Positions 57,332 to 64,000 of a stretch of DNA of 64,000 nt are shown here, one piece after another (the first letter of the stretch is position 1; each line of letters starts with the position of its first letter). Origin of the DNA: Mesorhizobium sp. AR07 (GTDB lineage Bacteria > Pseudomonadota > Alphaproteobacteria > Rhizobiales > Rhizobiaceae); the NCBI RefSeq assembly GCF_024746815.1, contig NZ_CP080525.1, positions 2,542,001-2,606,000 on the forward strand, read 5' to 3'. Under the pieces are notes generated by a model. That model was given only the letters and a program-made list of their open reading frames with translations, made no database searches and was not told the origin of the DNA. Made by a program: the position numbers and the translations under genes.

Positions 57332-58825
57332 TCAGTTCGTGGTGCCGCCGGCACGCAATTTGCCGATGGTGCTGGTGGTGCTCTTGCCGGCGACGAGATC
57401 GACCAGCACGACGCGCCCGCCAGCCTTCTGCACCACATCGGCGCCGACCACGGTGTCGATCGTGTAATCGGCGCCCTTGACCAGTATGTCGGGCAGCAGG
57501 GCTTCGATCAGCGCCAGCGGCGTATCCTCCTCGAACACCACGACCGCATCGACCGAGGCAAGGGCTGCGAGCACGCAGGCGCGATCATGCTGGTCGTTCA
57601 CCGGCCGCCCCGCGCCCTTCAGCCGCCGCACCGAGGCATCGCTATTGAGGCCAAGCACCAGCCGGTCGCACTGGCTGCGCGCCGCGTGCAAGAGACTGAC
57701 ATGGCCGGCATGCAGGATGTCGAAACAGCCATTTGTGAAGCCGACGCTCAAGCCCTCTTCCTTCCACGCCGCCACCATGCGTGCGGCTGATGTGGCGTCT
57801 AGGATGGCATCCTTGTGGGCGGTCGGTCCATGCGAGCGGAACAGCGCGCCGGTAAGCTCCTCGACCGTCAGCCGCGCGGTGCCGCGCTTGCCCACCACGA
57901 CGCCGCCGGCTGCGTTGGCGATCGAGGCAGCCGCGACAGGGTCAGCACCTGCCGCCAGCGCCAGCGCGAAGCTCGCGATCACCGTGTCGCCGGCGCCCGA
58001 GACGTCGAACACTTCGCGCGCCTGGGTGGCGATGTGGCGCGCCTCGGTCGGGGCGACCACGCTCATGCCCTTTTCGCTGCGCGTCGCGACGACGAAGTCG
58101 AAGCCATGCGCCGAAATCAGCTGGCGCGCCGCCGCCACGATCTCGTCATCGGCGAACACCGCGTGGCCGACAGCCTCGCCAAGCTCCTTTCGATTGGGGG
58201 TGATGGCTGTCGCCCCGGCATAACGCGCATAGTCGCGGCCCTTCGGGTCGACCAGGACCAGCTTTCCCGCCTCACGGCAGATAGCGATCAGGTCGCCGGC
58301 GACGCCATCGAGCAATATGCCCTTGCCGTAGTCGGACAGGATGACGATGTCGGCGCGCGTCAGTGCCGCGCGGAAATGCTGGATCAGGCCGGCGCGCTCC
58401 GCGGCGCCGAGCGGCTTGATTTCCTCCTCGTCGAACCGCAGCACCTGCTGGTTGAGCGCGCTGAAGCGGCTTTTCGACGAGGTCATGCGGCCACGCTCCT
58501 GCGCCAGGCCCACTGTCTCGGCGCCGAGTTCGCGCAGCATGCGCACCAGATTGTCGCCGGCCGCGTCAGCGCCGATCACCGACACCGGAATGGCGGACGC
58601 GCCAAGCGAGACGATGTTGGCGACGACATTGCCGGCGCCGCCCATCGTCGAGCTCTCGCCGCGCCCGTGCAGCACCGGGATCGGCGCTTCCGGCGAGATC
58701 CGCTCGATGACGCCGTTGACGAAACGGTCGAGGATGAAGTCGCCGACCACCAGCACGGTGGCCTGGCCGAACCGCGCAATGGCGCGGTGCAGGGGTTCGG
58801 GGGAAGGCGGATTGTGCTTGATCAT
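57332..58825 (-). CDS. hldE: Bifunctional heptose 7-phosphate kinase / heptose 1-phosphate adenylyltransferase
   Basis: 497 residues. The N-terminal ribokinase-type domain has VLVVGDFILDRFVNGVIERI, MGGAGNVVANIVSLGA and FDVSGAGDTVIASFALALAA with the catalytic Asp. The C-terminal nucleotidyltransferase domain has FTNGCFDILHAGHVSLLHAA (HxGH motif). It catalyses steps 2 and 4 of ADP-heptose synthesis. First gene of the leftward heptose operon. Confidence 0.97.
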   Translation of the reverse strand: MIKHNPPSPEPLHRAIARFGQATVLVVGDFILDRFVNGVIERISPEAPIPVLHGRGESSTMGGAGNVVANIVSLGASAIPVSVIGADAAGDNLVRMLRELGAETVGLAQERGRMTSSKSRFSALNQQVLRFDEEEIKPLGAAERAGLIQHFRAALTRADIVILSDYGKGILLDGVAGDLIAICREAGKLVLVDPKGRDYARYAGATAITPNRKELGEAVGHAVFADDEIVAAARQLISAHGFDFVVATRSEKGMSVVAPTEARHIATQAREVFDVSGAGDTVIASFALALAAGADPVAAASIANAAGGVVVGKRGTARLTVEELTGALFRSHGPTAHKDAILDATSAARMVAAWKEEGLSVGFTNGCFDILHAGHVSLLHAARSQCDRLVLGLNSDASVRRLKGAGRPVNDQHDRACVLAALASVDAVVVFEEDTPLALIEALLPDILVKGADYTIDTVVGADVVQKAGGRVVLVDLVAGKSTTSTIGKLRAGGTTN

Positions 58826-58966
58826 GTCACTGGCAACGCGCGGGAAAGGCCGATCTCAATCTTGCTGATGGTCATCGATTGACGGGCCGGATCTTTCATG
58901 GCGAAGCCGATATACCGCAATTTCGCGCAGCGCAACGGCAGGACGTGACCGCGGTGGCCCCGGCGG

Positions 58967-59599
58967 TCAGCTCTTCTGCAAGGCAACGTGCACGCCCAAT
59001 CCTACCAGAACCGCACCGCCGGCCCGCTGCATCAGGCGCTGCGCGCGGCTAGAGCGCCGCAGCCGGCCGATCACCGCGCCGGCCAGGAACACGCAGACGA
59101 CATCGGCCGAAGAGAACATCAGGTTGACGATGGTGCCCAGCACGACGAACTGCAGCCAGACCGGAAACACCGCCGAGGCATCGATGAACTGCGGCAGGAA
59201 CGCCATGAAGAAGATCGCCGTCTTGGGATTGAGCACCTCCACGGTGATGCTCTCGAAAAAAGCGCGCCGTGCCGATTTCCGCTCGATCGCGGGCAGCGCC
59301 GCATCGCCCTCGACGCGCTTGCGGAACAGGGCGACGCCAAGCCAGATCAGATAGAGCGCGCCGACCAGCTTGACCGCCATGTAGAGCGGCGGCACGGCGT
59401 GAAACAGCACCGACAGGCCGGCCGCGGCAGCGAAAACATGCACATAGCCGCCCAGGTGAATGCCAAGTGCCGCCGTCAGCCCGGACCAGCGGCCGCGCGC
59501 CATCGTTTGCGCGGCGGCGTAGAGCATCGCCGGGCCGGGAATATAGGCGAAGATCGCCGTGGTGGCGAAAAACGCGACAAGCAGTTCGGTCGACGGCAT
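58967..59599 (-). CDS. LysE-family translocator
   Basis: 210 residues from ATG 59599. Full-length amino acid exporter of the LysE/RhtB type: FFATTAIFAYIPGPAMLYAA with the PGP helix, LGGYVHVFAAAAGLSVLF, LVGALYLIWLGVALFRKR and ITVEVLNPKTAIFFMAFLPQ. About six membrane helices. It interrupts the two heptose operons and is unrelated in function, as far as can be seen. Confidence 0.92.
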   Translation of the reverse strand: MPSTELLVAFFATTAIFAYIPGPAMLYAAAQTMARGRWSGLTAALGIHLGGYVHVFAAAAGLSVLFHAVPPLYMAVKLVGALYLIWLGVALFRKRVEGDAALPAIERKSARRAFFESITVEVLNPKTAIFFMAFLPQFIDASAVFPVWLQFVVLGTIVNLMFSSADVVCVFLAGAVIGRLRRSSRAQRLMQRAGGAVLVGLGVHVALQKS

Positions 59600-59762
59600 T
59601 CTTTTGTCCTCGCGATCATGCCGGGCGGCACAAACCAACTGAAGCGGAAGCTTTGCGGCGCCACTGTGACATCCGCTCCGCTGCCTGCTTTGTCGACAGC
59701 CCACCCTGCCTCCCTTATAAGGGCCGGAATCGACAAGCGAAACGCGTATCAGGGTCAACAAC

Positions 59763-60713
59763 ATGATCATCGTTACGGGCGGCGCCGGCATGATCGGCTC
59801 CAACATCGTCGCCGCGCTCAACGCCGAAGGGCATGACGACATCCTCGTCGTCGACGACCTCACCGACGGCCACAAGATCGTCAATCTCGCTGATCTCAGG
59901 ATCGCCGACTATCTCGACAAGGACGATTTCCTGTCTCGCATGGAGGCCGGTTCACTCGGCCGCATCGAGGCCGTCTTCCATCAAGGCGCCTGCTCGACCA
60001 CCACCGAATGGAACGGCAAGTTCATGATGGGGGTGAATTACGCCTTCTCGAAGCGGCTGCTGCATGCCTGCCAGGCGCTGCGCGTACCCTTCCTCTACGC
60101 CTCCTCGGCTTCCGTCTATGGCGGCGGCTCGGAATTTCGCGAGGACCCGGCGCTCGAGCGGCCGCTCAACGTCTACGCCTATTCCAAGAAGCTGTTCGAC
60201 GACTATGTCAGGCGCACCGTCTTCGATACCGACCATTCGCAGGTTGCAGGCCTGCGCTACTTCAACGTCTATGGCCCGCGCGAGGCGCACAAGGGCACCA
60301 TGGCTTCTGTCGCCTTCCATCTGTTCAACCAGGTCGAACGCGGCGAGAACCCGAAGCTGTTCGGCGCCTATGATGGGTTCGGACCTGGCGAACAAAGCCG
60401 CGACTTCATCCATGTCGGCGATGTCGCCGACGTCAATCTGTGGCTGTGGAAGCGCGGCGCGAGCGGCATCTTCAATTGCGGCACCGGCCGCGCCCAGCCC
60501 TTCCGCGCCATTGCCGAAACCGTCATCGACACGCTGGGCCAAGGGCAGATCGAGTTCATCGAATTCCCCGACAATCTCAAGGGCAGCTACCAGAGCTTCA
60601 CGCAAGCTGATATGTCCCGTTTGCGCGCGGCCGGTTACAATGGCCAATTCCGGACAGTGGAAACCGGTGTCAGAGACTATGTCGAATGGCTGAAAGCCCA
60701 ACGATCCTCGTGA
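59763..60713 (+). CDS. hldD: ADP-L-glycero-D-manno-heptose 6-epimerase
   Basis: 316 residues. Extended SDR epimerase. [20 protein letters not shown] binds [38 protein letters not shown] and [15 protein letters not shown] carry the catalytic Ser and Tyr/Lys; [13 protein letters not shown] is family-specific. Last step of ADP-heptose synthesis. Its end overlaps waaF by 28 bp. Confidence 0.97.
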   Translation: MIIVTGGAGMIGSNIVAALNAEGHDDILVVDDLTDGHKIVNLADLRIADYLDKDDFLSRMEAGSLGRIEAVFHQGACSTTTEWNGKFMMGVNYAFSKRLLHACQALRVPFLYASSASVYGGGSEFREDPALERPLNVYAYSKKLFDDYVRRTVFDTDHSQVAGLRYFNVYGPREAHKGTMASVAFHLFNQVERGENPKLFGAYDGFGPGEQSRDFIHVGDVADVNLWLWKRGASGIFNCGTGRAQPFRAIAETVIDTLGQGQIEFIEFPDNLKGSYQSFTQADMSRLRAAGYNGQFRTVETGVRDYVEWLKAQRSS

Positions 60714-61693
60714 TCGGCCCACGCTGGGTGGGCGATATGGTGATGGCGCAGTGCCTGTTTTCGGCGCTGAAAGAGCTGTATCCCAACGCCGCGATCGATG
60801 TGCTGGCGCCGGCCTGGGCCGCACCGCTGGTCAAGCGCATGCCGGAGATACGCCAGCAGATCGACTTTCCGCTCAAACCCGGCGCGCTCGAATTCACCAT
60901 TCGTCGCCGCTTCGGCCGCCTGCTGCGCGGCCGCTACGACATGGCCTATATCCTGCCGGGCAGCTGGAAATCGGCGCTGATCCCGTTCTTTGCCCGCATT
61001 CCGCGCCGTTTCGGCCATTTGCGCGAAATGCGCTATGGCCTGCTGACTGACATCGTGCCGCTGCCCGATGCCGTGAAGCGACGCACCGCGCAGGCCTATT
61101 TCAGTCTCGCCCAGGGCGGTAGCTTCCAGGCGCCCCGGCTGACAGTGGACGCGAAAAACCAGGCCGCCCTGCTCGATCGCTTCGGGCTCGCACCGCAGAA
61201 ATTCGTGGCGCTGATGCCCGGTGCCGAATTCGGCCCGGCCAAGCGCTGGCCGAGCGAAAGCTATGCCGGGCTTGCCCGTGACTTCATGGACAAGGGTTTG
61301 AAGGTCGTGCTGTTCGGCTCGAAGAACGACCGCGACGTGACGGCTGAGATCGCCGCACTCGCACCCGGCGTTGTCGACCTCGCTGGCCAAACGCGGCTGG
61401 AGGATGCCATCGACCTGATCTCAGCGGCAAGGCTGGCGGTGTCCAACGACAGCGGGCTGATGCATGTCGCGGCGGGAGTCGGCACGCCGATCGTTGCCGT
61501 CTACGGCTCGACTTCGCCCGAAAATACGCCGCCAATGGCGGAACGCCGCGAACTGGTCTGGCTCGGCCTGTCCTGTTCGCCTTGCCACAAGAAGATCTGC
61601 CCGCTCGGCCATCTCAACTGCCTGAAGACGCTTGAGGTCGCACAGGTCGCGGCGGCGGCGGACCGGCTGCTGGAAATCCCGGCAGCCGCATGA
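60686..61693 (+). CDS. waaF: Lipopolysaccharide heptosyltransferase II
   Basis: 335 residues of GT9 type. [20 protein letters not shown] at the start, [20 protein letters not shown] in the middle and [20 protein letters not shown] with the ADP-heptose-binding DSG motif. A Cys-rich loop ([18 protein letters not shown]) is typical of WaaF. Transfers the second heptose to the LPS inner core. The start lies inside hldD; the stop overlaps waaC by 4 bp. Confidence 0.93.
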   Translation: MAESPTILVIGPRWVGDMVMAQCLFSALKELYPNAAIDVLAPAWAAPLVKRMPEIRQQIDFPLKPGALEFTIRRRFGRLLRGRYDMAYILPGSWKSALIPFFARIPRRFGHLREMRYGLLTDIVPLPDAVKRRTAQAYFSLAQGGSFQAPRLTVDAKNQAALLDRFGLAPQKFVALMPGAEFGPAKRWPSESYAGLARDFMDKGLKVVLFGSKNDRDVTAEIAALAPGVVDLAGQTRLEDAIDLISAARLAVSNDSGLMHVAAGVGTPIVAVYGSTSPENTPPMAERRELVWLGLSCSPCHKKICPLGHLNCLKTLEVAQVAAAADRLLEIPAAA

Positions 61694-62664
61694 AAGTGCT
61701 GATCGTCAAGACATCCTCGATGGGCGATGTCATCCACACCTTTCCCGCGGTCGAGGATGCCCGTCTTGTCAGGCCGGACGTGTCCTTCGACTGGTGCGTG
61801 GAAGAGGCATTCGCCGGCATCGTGGCGCTGCATCCGGCCATCGACAAGATCCACACGGTGGCGATCCGGCGCTGGCGCAAGGCGCTGCTCGACGGTGGCA
61901 CCTGGCGCGAGGCGGCTTTGTTGCGCCGCACCTTGCGTGCGTGCCGTTATGACCTGGTCATCGATGCGCAAGGTCTGCTGAAATCCGCCCTGGTGGCAAG
62001 GCAGGCCGGCGCGCCGATTGCCGGCTTCGACCGCTCCAGCGCACGCGAACCTTCGGCAACCCTGTTATACGACGTCACCTACGCCGTGCCGCGTGACCTG
62101 CACGCCATCGAACGGACGCGGCGGCTGTTCGGGCTGGCGCTCGGCTATCAGCCCGATCTTTCGGCGCTGGACTCGGGCATCGTCCCGCTATCAGGCAATC
62201 TCGCCGGCATCGGCGGCAGAACCGCTTTCCTGCTGCACGGCACCAGCCGTGAGGACAAAAAATGGCCGGTCCAAGACTGGATCGAAACCGCCCGCCTGCT
62301 GGTTGAAAGGGGAATGACGCCGGTCACCACATGGTCGAACGAGCGTGAGAAAGCGGTGGCCGAAGCAATCGCGGAAGCTATTCCGTCAACGATAATGGTG
62401 CCCAAATCGCCACTGGCCGAAATTGCCGCCATCATCGGCCGCTCGACGCTGGTGATCGGCGCCGACACCGGCCTCACCCACCTCGCCAGTGCCTTCGGGC
62501 TGCCGACGGTTGCAGTGTTCCTGGCGACCGAGCCCGGCCTCACCGGCCCGCGCGGGCCATATGCGTCGACGCTTTTGGCCACAGCAGGTGGGCGTGTTGC
62601 GCCGGCGGACGTGGTGGCCGAGGCAGAGAGGCTATTGGTACTTCAATTGCAAGCGCCGGCTTAG
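61690..62664 (+). CDS. waaC: Lipopolysaccharide heptosyltransferase I
   Basis: 324 residues of GT9 type: VLIVKTSSMGDVIHTFPAVE at the N-terminus is the WaaC signature; DLVIDAQGLLKSALVARQAG, FLLHGTSREDKKWPVQDWIE and VIGADTGLTHLASAFGLPTV follow. Adds the first heptose to Kdo. Coupled to waaF by an ATGA overlap. Confidence 0.93.
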   Translation: MKVLIVKTSSMGDVIHTFPAVEDARLVRPDVSFDWCVEEAFAGIVALHPAIDKIHTVAIRRWRKALLDGGTWREAALLRRTLRACRYDLVIDAQGLLKSALVARQAGAPIAGFDRSSAREPSATLLYDVTYAVPRDLHAIERTRRLFGLALGYQPDLSALDSGIVPLSGNLAGIGGRTAFLLHGTSREDKKWPVQDWIETARLLVERGMTPVTTWSNEREKAVAEAIAEAIPSTIMVPKSPLAEIAAIIGRSTLVIGADTGLTHLASAFGLPTVAVFLATEPGLTGPRGPYASTLLATAGGRVAPADVVAEAERLLVLQLQAPA

Positions 62665-62711
62665 GACTTTTCAGATTTCGCTCCGGCGAGTCGAATAGCG
62701 TGGTTTTCGAG

Positions 62712-62755
62712 AACCGGAGCGGAGCGTACTTAAAGTACGTGAGCACCGGAAGCGC
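62712..62755. repeat. Short palindromic intergenic motif
   Basis: CGTACTTAAAGTACG (62725-62739), a 7-1-7 dyad, flanked by ACCGGAGCGGAG and GAGCACCGGAAGCG (imperfect direct copies of ACCGGAgCG). It lies between the convergent genes waaC and greA. A common motif in rhizobial intergenic DNA, as I recall. Confidence 0.5.
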
Positions 62756-62800
62756 AGAAAACCGCGCTAGTCGGCCGCCAGAGTAGAATTATCAAAGGTC

Positions 62801-63274
62801 CTAGATGAACTGCACCTGGACGATCTCATACCCCCTAGCGCCGCCGGGCGCATTGACCTCGATGGCGTCGCCGACTTCCTTGCCGATGAGCGCGCGCGCG
62901 ATTGGCGAGGAGATCGAGATGCGGCCCGATTTCACGTCCGCTTCCTGGTCGCCGACGATCTGGTAGGTCTTCTTTTCCTCGGTGTCCTCGTCGACCAGCA
63001 CCACGGTCGCGCCGAACTTGACCTTTTCGCCGCTGAGCTTGCTGACGTCGATCACTTCGGCGCGCGCGATATAATCTTCGAGCTCGTTGACACGGCCTTC
63101 ATTGAGGCTCTGCGCCTCCTTGGCGGCATGATATTCGGCATTTTCGGAAAGATCGCCGTGCGAGCGCGCCTCGGAGATCGCCTCGATGATGCGTGGCCGC
63201 TCTTCCTGCTGGCGCCAGCGCAGCTCTTCCTTGAGCGACGCGAAACCTCCGCCTGTCATCGGGACCTTGTTCAT
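62801..63274 (-). CDS. greA: Transcription elongation factor GreA
   Basis: 157 residues. The N-terminal coiled coil ([40 protein letters not shown] with the acidic tip DLSEN) is followed by the FKBP-like domain ending [20 protein letters not shown] and EIVQVQF. It rescues backtracked RNA polymerase by stimulating transcript cleavage. Confidence 0.97.
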   Translation of the reverse strand: MNKVPMTGGGFASLKEELRWRQQEERPRIIEAISEARSHGDLSENAEYHAAKEAQSLNEGRVNELEDYIARAEVIDVSKLSGEKVKFGATVVLVDEDTEEKKTYQIVGDQEADVKSGRISISSPIARALIGKEVGDAIEVNAPGGARGYEIVQVQFI

Positions 63275-63454
63275 GATGCCTGACCTTTCCTGCCGCCACC
63301 CCCGCGTTTCGGGGAAAGCCTTGTCGATGGGTACAAAAAGAAAACGGTCCGACAGCCTCGGGCTAACGGAACCGTTTCACCGCAATTTCCCTGAATATAG
63401 CAATCTTCGCGGGTTTTTCACGTCCAAAAATCGGTTTTGCAAAAATCATCTACG

Positions 63455-63510
63455 GCTTTAACAAATGCCGCCGCCTTTCACAAATGCCATCGCTGCTTTC
63501 GCAAATGCCG
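63455..63510. repeat. Three direct repeats upstream of greA
   Basis: CTTTAACAAATGCCGCC, CTTTCACAAATGCCATC and CTTTCGCAAATGCCGTG, spaced about 20 bp apart, roughly 180-235 bp before the greA start. The regular spacing suggests protein binding sites or a small tandem duplication. Confidence 0.5.
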
Positions 63511-63542
63511 TGGCGGCAGATGTGAATTTTCGGATGGCCGGC

Positions 63543-63578
63543 AACAAAAATCCGGCCGCGATCGCTCGCGGCCGGATT
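63543..63578 (-). terminator. Terminator of the TPR gene
   Basis: AATCCGGCCGCG / CGCGGCCGGATT, a perfect 12-bp stem with an ATCGCT loop. On the minus strand it is followed by TTTGTTGCC, 20 bp behind the TPR gene stop. Confidence 0.85.
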
Positions 63579-63598
63579 GAGGAGCACTGCGGGTTGAA

Positions 63599-64000
63599 TC
63601 AGCTCCTCATGAAATGATCGATCTGCTCCGACAGCATGCCGTATTCACGCGAACCCTTGCCGGTCCGCTTCTCGATCTCCATCAGCTGTTGCTGAGCGCC
63701 GGCCAGATCGCCGATCTGCAGATGCGCTTCGCCGAGATATTCGCGCACCAGCGTGTAGTTGGGATCGATGCGCAGCGCTTCCTCGTAATAGCCGAGGCCG
63801 ACCGTGACGCGACCGGAATGGCGGTGCGAATAGCCGAGATAGTTGAGGATGCGCGGATCCTGCTTGTTGGCGGCAAGGCTGAGCACGGCGATCGCCTCGT
63901 CATAACGCCCTGCCATCGCCAGCGCGTGACCGGCATCATAGATGCTGTCGTCGTCCAGCATGCCTTCCTTAGGCGGTACGCATTTCTGCTTCTTCTTGTC
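63599..64000 (-). CDS. Tetratricopeptide repeat protein (5' part outside the window)
   Basis: 133 residues visible, open to the right edge. A segment ending KKKQKCVPPKEGMLDDDSIY precedes the repeats, so the Met at 63961 is internal. Two to three TPR motifs: AGHALAMAGRYDEAIAVLSL, ILNYLGYSHRHSGRVTVGLG and LVREYLGEAHLQIGDLAGAQ. Probably periplasmic, by analogy with similar rhizobial proteins. Role unknown. Confidence 0.88.
   Translation of the reverse strand, partial: DKKKQKCVPPKEGMLDDDSIYDAGHALAMAGRYDEAIAVLSLAANKQDPRILNYLGYSHRHSGRVTVGLGYYEEALRIDPNYTLVREYLGEAHLQIGDLAGAQQQLMEIEKRTGKGSREYGMLSEQIDHFMRS

Noticed and set aside
62665..62800. Shared terminator of waaC and greA
   Set aside because: The CGTACTTAAAGTACG dyad is short, lacks a T-run on either strand and looks like a dispersed intergenic motif.

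Overview
The window is GC-rich chromosomal DNA of an alphaproteobacterium, most likely a Mesorhizobium or close relative. This rests on family resemblance read by eye, not on a database search. Clues are the many RIME-like palindromic intergenic repeats, the order lrp / trxB / LysR (VtlR/LsrB type) next to an AbcR-like small RNA, separate carA and carB, and the heptose (LPS core) gene set. No rRNA, tRNA or CRISPR array was seen.

Layout. 1-9.1 kb: a MerR-type regulator facing a gene cut by the left edge, a GNAT enzyme, divergent katG/oxyR, a DnaB-like helicase gene broken by an amber codon, an AraC-regulator/SDR pair and an exported L,D-transpeptidase-like protein. 9.1-16 kb: YqeY, carA, an IS110-family element just behind carA, an MFS/aldo-keto reductase pair and a zinc metallopeptidase. 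16-29 kb: a frameshifted heme-motif protein, mntR/mntH, enzymes, divergent regulator/target pairs (MarR-SDR, ArsR-MFS), a truncated LysE gene, a frameshifted phosphoesterase and an SH3 protein, all interspersed with repeats. 29-41 kb: carB, a lone AT-rich foreign-looking gene, a duplicated RidA gene with a remnant of its neighbour, a small palindromic element with 45-bp perfect arms, a lytic transglycosylase, ogt and a cold-shock gene. 42-48.8 kb: the second IS110 copy, a pair of EAL proteins, an aspartate-type aminotransferase and a GGDEF-EAL protein. 49-55 kb: an EF-G-like GTPase, a candidate AbcR small RNA, vtlR, trxB, lrp. 55-64 kb: the heptose part of LPS core synthesis (gmhA, gmhB, hldE, hldD, waaF, waaC and a WaaE-like transferase), greA, and a TPR protein cut by the right edge.

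The most striking signal is in the two near-identical IS110 copies. Their 5' non-coding segment folds as a 5' stem-loop followed by two internal loops. One loop carries two guides matching the joined ends of the element itself. The other carries two guides matching the insertion site. This is the architecture of an IS110 bridge RNA, and the guide/target pairs can be read directly here. Both copies sit at a CT core inside a RIME-like repeat; copy 2 splits an otherwise complete repeat unit. This explains how the element colonises the repeat family seen throughout the window.

Four genes are broken (amber, two single-base frameshifts, one 5' truncation), which means either real decay or sequencing errors. 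Regulation is readable at several divergent promoters: a MerR-type 19-bp-spacer promoter, repeated operators in the MarR and ArsR intergenic regions, a motif shared by the AraC-type gene and its SDR neighbour, and a manganese-regulator-like site before mntH.
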